DNA from: JAJEFO01 sp009843725
GTDB lineage: Bacteria > Pseudomonadota > Alphaproteobacteria > Rhodobacterales > Rhodobacteraceae
Length of the DNA: 64,000 nucleotides
Assembly (NCBI GenBank): GCA_965243215.1
Contig: CBDEUJ010000003.1
Span: 744,001 to 808,000, forward strand
Direction of reading: 5' to 3'
The notes under the pieces are model-generated. The model did not search any database, was not told where the DNA came from, and saw nothing but the letters and a program-made list of their open reading frames with translations. Below, in pieces: positions 18,177 through 26,119 of the stretch. The first letter of the stretch is position 1, and every line of letters starts with the position of its first letter. A program made the position numbers and the translations under genes.

Positions 18177-19655
18177 ATGACCGAAAGGCCGCACTTTCAG
18201 CTGTATGTCGACGGGGCATGGACCGAAGGATCTGCCGCCCAAGTCATGGAGTCGCAGAACCCGGCTGACGGGAAGGACTGGGCGACCTTCGCCTGCGCGG
18301 CACCCGAAGATGTCGATCGCGCCGTGACTGCCGCCCGGCGGGCCCTCGAAGATCCGGCCTGGCGCGACTTGACCCAGACGGCGCGAGGGCATCTCCTGTT
18401 CAGGCTTGCCGACCTTGTGGAGCGGAATTCCGAACGGCTCGCGCGGCTGGAGACCATTGACAGTGGCAAGCTCCTGGCCGAAACCGCGACCCAGACAACC
18501 TATGTCGGCAGCTATTACCGGTACTTTGCCGGACTGGCTGACAAGATCGAAGGCACCGTGCTGCCGATCGACAAGCCCGGCATGCATGTCTTTACCCGTC
18601 GCGAGCCAATAGGGGTGGTCGCTGCCGTCGTGCCGTGGAACGCCCAGATGTTCCTGGCGGCAACCAAGCTTGGCCCTGCACTCGCCGCCGGGTGCAGCGT
18701 TGTCCTGAAGGCATCAGAGATCGCTCCCGCCCCGATGCTGGAATTTGCCCGGCTGATCGACGAGGCCGGCTTTCCCCCCGGCGTAGTCTCGGTCATCACA
18801 GGGGACGCGGAAAACTGCGCCATCCCGCTTACGCGCCATCCGGATGTGGCGCGCATCGCCTTCACGGGCGGACCAGAGACTGCGCGCCACGTGATACGGA
18901 ATTCGGCCGAGAATCTTGCCGTAACGACGCTGGAACTGGGAGGCAAGTCACCCATCCTTGTGTTCGACGACGCCGATCTGGACAGCGCGATCAACGGATT
19001 GATCGCAGGCAACTTTGGCGCGTCGGGCCAAAGCTGCGTCGCGGGCTCGCGCGGACTGGTGCAACGGGACATTCTTGAGACGCTGGCGGAAAGGATTGCG
19101 GAAAGAGCCGACGGCATCACCATCGGGGACCCGCTTGATCCTGCAACCCATGTCGGACCGCTTTGCACGAAGGCTCAGATCGAGAGAATCGAGGCGACAC
19201 TGGCGCGGGCCGTCAACCAGGGCGCAACCATCCGCTTTGGCGGCGTGCCGCTCGATCGGCCCGGGAACTACATGCGGCCGACGCTGGTGGAATGTGCCGG
19301 ATCCGACATCAGCACTCTTGAAGTGGAAATGTTCGGTCCGGTCATGTCGCTCCTGCCCTTCGACACGGAAGAGGACGCGATCCGGTTGGCAAACGACACG
19401 GTCTTCGGGCTGGGGTCGGGTGTCTTCACGAACAGCCTCGCCCGCGCCCACCGCGTTTCCTCGCGTCTCAAGGCCGGCATATGCTGGGTAAACACGTACC
19501 GCGCGATTTCTCCCATGGCGCCCTTTGGCGGCTACGGTCACTCGGGATACGGCCGCGAAGGCGGGATCGAGGCAGTCCTGGACTACACCCGCACCAAGAC
19601 AACCTGGATCAACACAGCCGATACGCCGATGGCAAACCCGTTCACCATGCGGTGA
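18177..19655 (+). CDS. NAD(P)-dependent aldehyde dehydrogenase
   Basis: 492 residues. The ATG at 18177 follows GAGG by five bases; a TTG five codons earlier is less likely. Classic aldehyde dehydrogenase blocks are VPWNAQMFLAATKLGPALAAG with KASE, the catalytic Glu in LELGGKSPILVFDDADLD, the catalytic Cys in FGASGQSCVAGSR, and FGPVMSLLPF. Together with the upstream monooxygenase it would convert an aldehyde product to a carboxylic acid. It is the last enzyme gene before the transporter genes. Confidence 0.88.
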   Translation: MTERPHFQLYVDGAWTEGSAAQVMESQNPADGKDWATFACAAPEDVDRAVTAARRALEDPAWRDLTQTARGHLLFRLADLVERNSERLARLETIDSGKLLAETATQTTYVGSYYRYFAGLADKIEGTVLPIDKPGMHVFTRREPIGVVAAVVPWNAQMFLAATKLGPALAAGCSVVLKASEIAPAPMLEFARLIDEAGFPPGVVSVITGDAENCAIPLTRHPDVARIAFTGGPETARHVIRNSAENLAVTTLELGGKSPILVFDDADLDSAINGLIAGNFGASGQSCVAGSRGLVQRDILETLAERIAERADGITIGDPLDPATHVGPLCTKAQIERIEATLARAVNQGATIRFGGVPLDRPGNYMRPTLVECAGSDISTLEVEMFGPVMSLLPFDTEEDAIRLANDTVFGLGSGVFTNSLARAHRVSSRLKAGICWVNTYRAISPMAPFGGYGHSGYGREGGIEAVLDYTRTKTTWINTADTPMANPFTMR

Positions 19656-19976
19656 GATGCCAGGAAATGACGTGGCCAGGTTCCATGGCTGGAGCCGGCC
19701 GAAACGACTCCCCCGAGATGCCCGCGTGCCAGCATCGCGAAAGTTCCCTGTCTTCGTTCCGCCCTTCTGTCATCTGCGAATCCCTGCCTCAAATGTCCTT
19801 GTTGTCGGTGAACCCGCGACAACGCCGCCATGGCCGCACCATTGAAGACAGGCGGCGAATCATCAATCATGGCTCAATTCGAAATTCAAAAAATCCGGGC
19901 ACACACCCTTAACCCTGTTGAATTTGCGAAATTGCTGGTGTTGGGTGCAAGTTGACAAGTCCTCGGGGGGGACCAC
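19656..19976 (+). other. Gap, probable transporter promoter region
   Basis: 321 bp without a convincing gene. The distal 110 bp is AT-richer than its surroundings and probably carries the promoter of the ABC transporter; GGGGGG seven bases before 19977 is its ribosome-binding site. No regulator gene is present here. Confidence 0.4.
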
Positions 19977-21077
19977 ATGGGCGCATCGCAGACCGCCGAC
20001 AACTTCGTGGTGTTCGAGAAGGTGCAGAAGAGCTACGATGGCGAAACGCTCGTCGTCAAGGATCTGAACCTGTCAATCGCAAAGGGCGAGTTCCTTACCA
20101 TGCTGGGGCCGTCCGGCTCGGGAAAGACGACCTGCCTGATGATGCTCGCGGGCTTCGAGACCGCCACTCATGGCGAAATCCTCCTCGACGGCAAGCCCAT
20201 CAACAACATTCCTCCGCACAAGCGCGGTATCGGAATGGTCTTCCAGAACTACGCGCTTTTTCCCCACATGACGGTCGCCGAGAATCTCGCCTTCCCGCTT
20301 GAGGTCCGCAAGATCGGCAAGGCCGAGCGCGAGGAAAAGGTGCAGCGTGCGCTCGGCATGGTGCAGATGGGCGAGTTCGGCGGTCGCCGCCCGGCCCAGC
20401 TGTCCGGCGGCCAGCAGCAGCGAATCGCGCTCGCCCGCGCGCTTGTATTCGAACCCGAGCTCGTGCTGATGGACGAACCTCTCGGCGCGCTCGACAAGCA
20501 GCTTCGCGAGCACATGCAGTTCGAAATCACGAACCTTGCGCACGAACTTGGCATCACCACGGTGTATGTCACCCACGACCAGACCGAAGCACTCACCATG
20601 TCGGACCGCGTCGCGGTGTTCGACGACGGCCGGATCCAGCAGCTTGCAGCGCCAGACGTTCTGTACGAGGAGCCCGAAAACAGCTTCGTGGCGCAGTTCA
20701 TCGGCGAGAACAACACGCTCTTGGGCAAGGTGGAATCGATCAGGGACGGGAATTGCACCGTCAGCCTCGATTCCGGCGAAACGATCGATGCAAAGGCCGT
20801 GAACGTGTCCTCGGTCGGCGAACGCACGCTGGTCTCGATTCGTCCCGAACGCGTCGAATGCAACAAGAACCGCCTGATGGAAGGCGCACATACGCTCAAG
20901 GCGGAAGTGATTGAATGCATTTACATGGGAGACGTGTTCCGCACCCGGCTTCGGGTCGCGGGCAAGGAGGACTTTGTCGTCAAGACCAGGAATGCCCCGG
21001 ACCAGGCCCGCCTGGAAGCCGGGGAAGTTATCGAATTGGGGTGGCTGCCCGATGACTGCCGCGCACTTGATGCCTGA
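19977..21077 (+). CDS. Polyamine-type ABC transporter ATPase (PotA-like)
   Basis: 366-residue ATPase of the spermidine/putrescine class. It shows Walker A GPSGSGKTT, Q-loop VFQNYALFPHMTVAENLAF, signature LSGGQQQR, Walker B LVLMDEPLGALD and the switch TVYVTHDQTEALT. The FPHMTVAENLAFPL block and the TOBE-type C-terminus with SIRPERVE are typical of PotA. First gene of a five-gene transport operon that directly follows the monooxygenase cluster, suggesting an amine or amino-acid-like substrate; this link is inference. Confidence 0.88.
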   Translation: MGASQTADNFVVFEKVQKSYDGETLVVKDLNLSIAKGEFLTMLGPSGSGKTTCLMMLAGFETATHGEILLDGKPINNIPPHKRGIGMVFQNYALFPHMTVAENLAFPLEVRKIGKAEREEKVQRALGMVQMGEFGGRRPAQLSGGQQQRIALARALVFEPELVLMDEPLGALDKQLREHMQFEITNLAHELGITTVYVTHDQTEALTMSDRVAVFDDGRIQQLAAPDVLYEEPENSFVAQFIGENNTLLGKVESIRDGNCTVSLDSGETIDAKAVNVSSVGERTLVSIRPERVECNKNRLMEGAHTLKAEVIECIYMGDVFRTRLRVAGKEDFVVKTRNAPDQARLEAGEVIELGWLPDDCRALDA

Positions 21078-21180
21078 TTGGCGCGCGTGCAGTTCCATCC
21101 GGCACTCCAAATTGGGAGCTCCAGCGTCATTCCCGAGACCGGAGTTCCTGCAACTAGATCGGGAAACAAGGAAGACAGAG

Positions 21181-22290
21181 ATGAAACTCAACAAGACAGT
21201 ACTTGCAGCGGCTGCCCTCACCCTGACGGTGGGTCCGACCGCTGTTTCGGCCCAGCTGGCCGACGACATCACGCTCGTGTCTTGGGGCGGTGCGTATCAG
21301 AAGTCGCAGCATCGCGCCTACGTGGAACCTTACATCGCGGACAATCCCGATGTCACGGCGGTGTGGGACGAAAGCTCATACGAAGCGGTGGCCAAGCTGC
21401 GCGCGATGAACGAGGCCGGAAACGTCACATGGGACCTCGTCGACGTCGTCGCGTCTGACGCCATTCGCCTTTGCGACGAAGGCCTTGCCATGGAAATCGA
21501 CCATGACGAACTGCTTGCTCCAGCGCCCGACGGCACGTCGGCATCCGAGGACTTCGGCGAACTGATCGTCTCGGACTGCTTCATCCCGCAGATCGTCTAC
21601 TCGACCACCTTCGGCTACCGGACCGACATGGTTGGCTCGACGCCGCCGACCGACGTCTGCGCGGTCTTTGACACCGCGATGTATCCAGGCAAGCGTTCTC
21701 TTGAGAAACGCCCCATCAACAACATGGAATGGGCCCTGATCTGCGATGGCGTTCCAAAGGCCGACGTCTATGACGTGCTTGAGACGGAAGAAGGACAGGC
21801 CCGCGCCTTTGCCAAGCTCGACACCATCAAGGACGACGTGATCTGGTGGAGTGCCGGAGCCGACACGCCGCAACTCCTCGCCGACGGAGAGGTCGTGATC
21901 GGGTCGACCTACAACGGCCGTCTCTTCTCGGTGATCGAGGAACAGGACCAGCCGGTCGGAATGCTCTGGGATGCACAGGTCTTTGACCTTGACGGCTGGA
22001 TCATTCCGGTCGGCTTGCCCGCAGACCGTCTTGCACGCGTCGAGGACTTCGTGAGGTTTGCCACGGACACGCAGCGCCTGGCGGACCAAGCCAAGTACAT
22101 CAGCTACGGTCCGGCACGCATGTCCTCTGCGCCGCTTGTCGGCCAGCACGCCGACCTTGGCATTGACATGGCGCCGCACATGCCGACGGATCCCGAAAAC
22201 GCCAAGAACACCTTCCTCTACAACTACGAGTGGTGGGCGGACTACCGGGACGACCTGGACGCCAAGTTCCAGGCCTGGCTGGCGCAATAG
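21181..22290 (+). CDS. Polyamine-type periplasmic solute-binding protein (PotD/F-like)
   Basis: 369 residues with a signal peptide (KTVLAAAALTLTVGPTAVSA, cleavage near residue 24). The mature protein begins with ITLVSWGGAYQKSQ, the typical start of extracellular solute-binding family 13/8 proteins in spermidine/putrescine systems. Aromatic and acidic residues (DESSYE, VIWWSAGADTPQ, YNYEWWADYRDD) suggest a cationic or zwitterionic ligand. It lies 103 bp after the ATPase and is followed by a strong hairpin. Confidence 0.85.
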   Translation: MKLNKTVLAAAALTLTVGPTAVSAQLADDITLVSWGGAYQKSQHRAYVEPYIADNPDVTAVWDESSYEAVAKLRAMNEAGNVTWDLVDVVASDAIRLCDEGLAMEIDHDELLAPAPDGTSASEDFGELIVSDCFIPQIVYSTTFGYRTDMVGSTPPTDVCAVFDTAMYPGKRSLEKRPINNMEWALICDGVPKADVYDVLETEEGQARAFAKLDTIKDDVIWWSAGADTPQLLADGEVVIGSTYNGRLFSVIEEQDQPVGMLWDAQVFDLDGWIIPVGLPADRLARVEDFVRFATDTQRLADQAKYISYGPARMSSAPLVGQHADLGIDMAPHMPTDPENAKNTFLYNYEWWADYRDDLDAKFQAWLAQ

Positions 22291-22304
22291 CAACATCCTG
22301 AGGA

Positions 22305-22330
22305 ACAGGCCGGATTCCGGTCCGGCCTGT
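22305..22330 (+). terminator. Intercistronic hairpin after binding-protein gene
   Basis: ACAGGCCGGA, a six-base loop and TCCGGCCTGT form a perfect 10-bp stem between the binding-protein stop (22290) and the DUF1330 start. It has no U-tract, so it probably stabilises the upstream message rather than ending transcription. Confidence 0.65.
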
Positions 22331-22346
22331 CTCAAGAGGTGGCACG

Positions 22347-22640
22347 ATGCCAAGGGGCTACATCATTGCGCATATCACCGTTCGCGATCCTGACGCCTAC
22401 AAGGAGTACGTGGAAAGGGACACGCCGATCCTTGAGGCCATGGGCGCCAGGTTCGTCGTCCGTGGCGGAAGGTCCAGACAGGTTGAAGGACACCTTCACG
22501 AACGACATGTCGTGATCGAGTTCCCGTCCTACGAGGATGCGCTCGCGGCCTACAATGACCCTGAGTATCAGGCGGTCGCGGAGATTCGTCGTCGCACGGC
22601 GGATAGCAGCGTCGTGGTCGTCGAGGGCCACGACACATGA
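22347..22640 (+). CDS. DUF1330 family protein
   Basis: 97-residue protein of the DUF1330 family (ferredoxin-like dimeric alpha/beta barrel). It begins GYIIAHITVRDPDAYKEY, continues MGARFVVRGG and ends in the characteristic YNDPEYQAVAEIRR block. The biochemical role of this family is not established. It sits inside the transporter operon, with an SD-like AAGAGGTGG before it and a four-base ATGA overlap with the permease. An enzyme-like small protein between transporter subunits suggests a first catalytic step coupled to uptake; that is inference. Confidence 0.85.
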   Translation: MPRGYIIAHITVRDPDAYKEYVERDTPILEAMGARFVVRGGRSRQVEGHLHERHVVIEFPSYEDALAAYNDPEYQAVAEIRRRTADSSVVVVEGHDT

Positions 22641-24178
22641 CCGCCATCGATTCTCCCGTCCTGACCGCCGACGGCACGCCCCTCAAGGCGAGCCTCAGGC
22701 GAGCGCTTCGGCGTGAGAAGGCGCGCGCCTTCCTGCTGGTGGCGCCGCTGCTCCTCTTCGTTCTTTTGACCTTCATCGCCCCGATCGCGGACATGCTGTT
22801 CCGCTCGGTCGAGAACGGGATTGTCCACGACACGATTCCGCGCACGGTCCAGGCGCTCCGAAACTGGGAACCGGAGGAGAGCGGGGCACCGGGCGACGAC
22901 GTGTTCGAGGCCTTCTACACGGACATGGTCTTCGCGGTTGAGCGCAAGAGCCATACGCGGCTCGGCTCCCGGCTCAACTACGAACGGACCGGCCTTGCCT
23001 CGCTGTTCCGAAAGTCGGGACGGCGCGTGGGCAAGTTTGACACCAAGGACTACGCGGACGCGTTCAAAGCGCTCGATCCGGCATGGGAAGACCCGGCGAC
23101 CTGGGACGTGCTGGCAGGATCCGAAGCCGCCAGTCTCCCGCGCACCGCTTCCGCCCATGCGACATGGCTGGAGGCAGTCCAGGCCGATGGCAGCGACCCG
23201 CTCGAAGAGGAGCCCTGGGACGTCCTGTATGCGGCGCTCTATGCCGACCTGATGCAGGCCCCTGCGGGAGGGTTCGGGAATCCGCTCCTGAACGATGCGC
23301 AGTCCGCGGCGGCCCAGCTCGAACCAGTCAGCCTCAGCGAACAATTCGGGGCAATTGACGAAGACTGGCTCGATCCAGAGGTGTGGCGGACGATACAGAC
23401 ATATGCGGCTCGCTACACGCCGGGCTATTTCCTCAATTCGGTCGACCTGAAACTGACCGCTGGCGGCGTGCAGTACCGCGACGAGGGTGACCGCATCTAC
23501 ATCCTGCTTTTCGGGCGCACGCTCTACATGTCGCTGGTGATCACGATTTCCTGCATCCTTCTCGGCTACCCGGTGGCGTTCCTTCTCGCCAATCTGCCGC
23601 TGCGGACGGCGAACATCTTGATGATACTCGTGCTTCTTCCCTTCTGGACCTCGCTCCTGGTGCGAACGAGCTCGTGGAAGGTGCTGTTGCAACAGCAGGG
23701 CGTCATCAACGACATCCTCGTGGCGCTCCGAATCGTGGACGACGCGAGTCGGCTCATCCTCATCAACAACCAGACCGGCACCATCATCGCCATGACGCAT
23801 ATCCTGCTTCCGTTCATGATCCTGCCGCTCTACTCGGTCATGAAGACCATACCGCCAACCTATGTCCGCGCCGCAAAGTCGCTGGGCGCGACGGACTGGA
23901 CGGCCTTCTGGCGCGTCTACTTTCCGAACTCGGTGCCAGGAATCGGCGCGGGGTCGGTGCTCGTGTTCATTCTGGCGATCGGGTACTACATCACGCCGGA
24001 ACTGGTCGGCGGCACGCGCGGCGTCTTCATCTCCAACCGGATCGCGTATCACATTTCGTCATCGCTCAATTGGGGGCTGGCGGCCGCGCTTGGAACGATC
24101 CTGCTCTTTGCCGTCCTGATCCTCTACTGGACCTACGACAGGATCGTCGGCATCGACAACGTGAAGCTCGGAGGCTGA
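22637..24178 (+). CDS. Polyamine-type ABC permease with large insertion (PotB-like)
   Basis: 513 residues, against about 290-310 for PotB. The first membrane helix (AFLLVAPLLLFVLLTFIAPIADML, residues about 30-54) is followed by a hydrophilic stretch of some 220 residues (about 60-280), predicted to lie in the periplasm. Then the usual permease core follows (LYMSLVITISCILLGYPVAFLLA onwards). The EAA loop reads AAKSLGATDWTAFWRVYFP. The extension is rich in acidic and aromatic residues and contains no domain I recognise. It pairs with the next permease. Confidence 0.85.
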   Translation: MTAIDSPVLTADGTPLKASLRRALRREKARAFLLVAPLLLFVLLTFIAPIADMLFRSVENGIVHDTIPRTVQALRNWEPEESGAPGDDVFEAFYTDMVFAVERKSHTRLGSRLNYERTGLASLFRKSGRRVGKFDTKDYADAFKALDPAWEDPATWDVLAGSEAASLPRTASAHATWLEAVQADGSDPLEEEPWDVLYAALYADLMQAPAGGFGNPLLNDAQSAAAQLEPVSLSEQFGAIDEDWLDPEVWRTIQTYAARYTPGYFLNSVDLKLTAGGVQYRDEGDRIYILLFGRTLYMSLVITISCILLGYPVAFLLANLPLRTANILMILVLLPFWTSLLVRTSSWKVLLQQQGVINDILVALRIVDDASRLILINNQTGTIIAMTHILLPFMILPLYSVMKTIPPTYVRAAKSLGATDWTAFWRVYFPNSVPGIGAGSVLVFILAIGYYITPELVGGTRGVFISNRIAYHISSSLNWGLAAALGTILLFAVLILYWTYDRIVGIDNVKLGG

Positions 24179-24179
24179 G

Positions 24180-25034
24180 GTGTCCGGCCTTCCTCCATAT
24201 GCCTCCTTCACCCAGAAGCTCTGGCACTACGCATTCCGCGTGATCTGCGGCGTCGTCTTCTTCTTCCTGATCGCCCCGATCATCGTGATCATTCCCCTGA
24301 GCTTCAACGCAGAGGACTTCTTCACCTTCACGCCCGAGATGCTTGCCCTCGACCCGGACGGATATTCGCTCAAGCACTACAACGACTTCTTCACCAATCC
24401 GGACTGGCAGCAGGCGATGTGGAACTCGATTCGCATTGCACCGATGGCCACGCTCCTGTCAGTGTCCTTCGGCACGCTCGCCGCGATCGGCCTGAGCCAG
24501 CCGCATGTGCCCTTCCGGCGGGCAATCATGGCAATACTGATCTCGCCGATGATCGTGCCGCTGATCATTTCCGCCGCCGGCATGTACTTCTTCTACAGCC
24601 GAATCGGGCTTCAAGGCTCCTACTGGGGCGTGGTACTGGCCCATGCGGCGCTTGGGATCCCCTTTGTCATCATCACGGTGACGGCGACGCTGGTCGGATT
24701 TGACCGAAGCCTCACTCGCGCCGCGGCCAACCTGGGAGCGAACCCGGTCACGACCTTTGCCAAGGTCCAGATGCCTCTCATCCTGCCTGGCGTGATATCA
24801 GGCGGGCTCTTCGCCTTCATCACGTCCTTCGACGAGGTCGTCGTCGTGCTCTTTGTCGGTTCGGCGGGTCAGAAAACGCTGCCCTGGCAAATGTTCACCG
24901 GGCTCCGCGAACAGATCAGCCCCACGATCCTTGCGGTTGCGACGATCCTCGTGACGGTCTCGGTCGTCCTGCTTGCCACGATCGAGATTCTCCGTCGCCG
25001 CTCCGAGCGGCTGCGCGGCATGTCGCCGGGCTGA
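24180..25034 (+). CDS. Polyamine-type ABC permease (PotC-like)
   Basis: 284 residues, GTG start one base after the previous stop region and preceded by GGAGG. Six membrane segments are seen, starting FRVICGVVFFFLIAPIIVIIPLSF. The EAA loop reads AAANLGANPVTTFAKVQMPLILPG, the usual PotC pattern. Last gene of the transport operon; a bidirectional hairpin about 100 bp downstream probably ends it. Confidence 0.87.
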   Translation: MSGLPPYASFTQKLWHYAFRVICGVVFFFLIAPIIVIIPLSFNAEDFFTFTPEMLALDPDGYSLKHYNDFFTNPDWQQAMWNSIRIAPMATLLSVSFGTLAAIGLSQPHVPFRRAIMAILISPMIVPLIISAAGMYFFYSRIGLQGSYWGVVLAHAALGIPFVIITVTATLVGFDRSLTRAAANLGANPVTTFAKVQMPLILPGVISGGLFAFITSFDEVVVVLFVGSAGQKTLPWQMFTGLREQISPTILAVATILVTVSVVLLATIEILRRRSERLRGMSPG

Positions 25035-25124
25035 GAACGGCCCCTCGCGCCAGGGTCCATGCCGGCCGCGATCGGCGGCTCCCGCGATCCACGCTGCATG
25101 TTCCGTCGCGAAATCTCATCTTTG

Positions 25125-25192
25125 GGCGAAAAGGAAGAGGGCGGGCCGATCGGCCCGCCCGTTCCGTTCGCCAACAGGGAGGAAGTTGGCTG
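25125..25192 (-). ncRNA. Candidate 3'-UTR small RNA with CCUCC loop, copy 1
   Basis: On the minus strand, 21 bases after the phasin stop, a hairpin (25190-25170) has stem GCCAAC/GTTGGC and a nine-base loop TTCCTCCCT. Nine bases later comes a GC-rich terminator stem (25160-25139) and a pyrimidine tract. The same two-hairpin arrangement with identical first stem and loop occurs after the second phasin gene. A single-stranded pyrimidine core with CCUCC can pair with Shine-Dalgarno sequences, and from memory it resembles the UUUCCUCCCU core of the alpha-r8/MmgR small RNAs involved in PHB control. Whether it is released from the phasin mRNA is not known. Confidence 0.5.
25139..25160. terminator. 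Bidirectional terminator between ABC operon and phasin 1
   Basis: GGGCGGGCC and GGCCCGCCC flank GATC, making a perfect 22-bp palindrome. The minus strand continues into TCTTCCTTTT, so it best serves the phasin transcript, and it may also stop the convergent transporter operon. Confidence 0.75.
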
Positions 25193-25210
25193 CAGGCCGC
25201 CGCGCACCCG

Positions 25211-25654
25211 TTACACGGCCACCTTTTCGGCGGCGGCACTCATCTCTTCAGCGGCTTTCTTGACGGCCTTCGAGGCATCGCTGCCGAGGTCCTTGCCGGC
25301 AGCGAGCATCAGCTCGACCGTCTCCATCTGGACCTTCTTCGCGACCTCGGCGAAGGCAGCCAGCGACTCGGCGCTCATTTCGGCCTGCGCGGACGCGAAC
25401 TCGGCCATCGCCTTGCTGTAGTCCACGGGATCTTCCTTGGCGTTGGTGACGTTGCCGAACCTGCCAATGGTTGCCTTGGCCCAGCCTGCGGAAATCTCGG
25501 TGGACTTCTCGGCGGCATCCAGAACGACCTTCGACATCTTGTCGGCAACCGAGGCCTGGTTCTTGAACGCGTCATTGAACGCACCGGCGTCGACGGGGAA
25601 CGCGCCCATCATTTCCTTCACCATCTTCGTGTATTCATTTGCAGTCTTCGTCAT
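25211..25654 (-). CDS. phaP: Phasin (PHB granule-associated protein), copy 1
   Basis: 147-residue phasin that coats polyhydroxybutyrate granules. The start at 25654 has GGAGAGA six bases upstream; the open frame extends upstream through its operators and is not coding there. The sequence is an amphipathic, alanine-rich helix bundle with the repeated pattern VDAGAFNDAFKNQASVADKM, KSTEISAGWAKATIGRFG and AEFASAQAEMSAESLAAFAE, ending in a KKAAEEMSAAAEK tail. It is clearly paralogous to the next phasin gene (KSTEIS, DPxxY, ADKMS blocks shared). Its promoter carries paired PhaR-type sites. In related bacteria this position is often occupied by phaR, which is not seen in this window. Confidence 0.9.
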   Translation of the reverse strand: MTKTANEYTKMVKEMMGAFPVDAGAFNDAFKNQASVADKMSKVVLDAAEKSTEISAGWAKATIGRFGNVTNAKEDPVDYSKAMAEFASAQAEMSAESLAAFAEVAKKVQMETVELMLAAGKDLGSDASKAVKKAAEEMSAAAEKVAV

Positions 25655-25729
25655 CTTCTCTCTCCGTGCCTTGGGGACGGGCGGCGCCCGAATCGCTTTG
25701 CATATGCGGCATACATAGATGCTGCAATG

Positions 25730-25770
25730 CAGCATTTCAAGTAGCTTTTCTGCGCTGCAGCAAATTTCTT
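25730..25770. promoter_or_regulatory. Paired PhaR-type operators of phasin 1
   Basis: Two CTGC-N3-GCAG sites occur at 25732-25742 (within the 15-bp palindrome TGCTGCAATGCAGCA) and 25760-25770, centres 28 bp apart, 76-116 bp before the phasin start. CTGCN3-4GCAG is the recognised motif of the PHB repressor PhaR in related species. Confidence 0.7.
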
Positions 25771-26044
25771 TTTCCTTCTTTTCAGTGGGATGCCTCAACA
25801 GGGTCGCAGTCACTTCATGGGTCGAGTGGTGAAGCCTCGAATCAGAAAGCTCGCGCCGGTCCCGGCCGGGCATTTTCCGCAATGCGGCAGGACCGCCATC
25901 CGTGGCGCGTTCGCATTCCGGGGGAATGCCCGGAAGACACGGCACCATGCCCGTCCGGCCGACCTGTCGGAGCGTTGCGCATATTGACGACGGAAATGCA
26001 GGGTTCGAATGAAAAGACGCCGCCCGGGGATGCCGTGCGTCGCG
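25771..26044. other. Gap between the two phasin units
   Basis: About 270 bp between the phasin 1 operators and the terminator of phasin 2. I see no gene, repeat or RNA fold in it. Confidence 0.4.
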
Positions 26045-26108
26045 CAGGAAAAAGGCGGGCCATTGCGGCCCGCCAGTTTTGGATTGCCAACAGGGAGGAA
26101 GTTGGCAC
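26045..26108 (-). ncRNA. Candidate 3'-UTR small RNA with CCUCC loop, copy 2
   Basis: Fourteen bases after the phasin 2 stop, the minus strand has stem GCCAAC/GTTGGC with the loop TTCCTCCCT (26106-26086), identical to copy 1. Eleven bases later a GGCGGGCC/GGCCCGCC terminator (26074-26054) is followed by TTTTT. The sequence between and around the hairpins differs between the copies, so the hairpin itself seems to be what is conserved. Size would be about 60 nt if processed from the mRNA. Confidence 0.5.
26054..26074 (-). terminator. Intrinsic terminator of phasin 2
   Basis: Eight-base GC stem (GGCGGGCC/GGCCCGCC) with a five-base loop, followed on the minus strand by five Ts (26053-26049). Confidence 0.8.
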
Positions 26109-26119
26109 TCGCAATCGAA

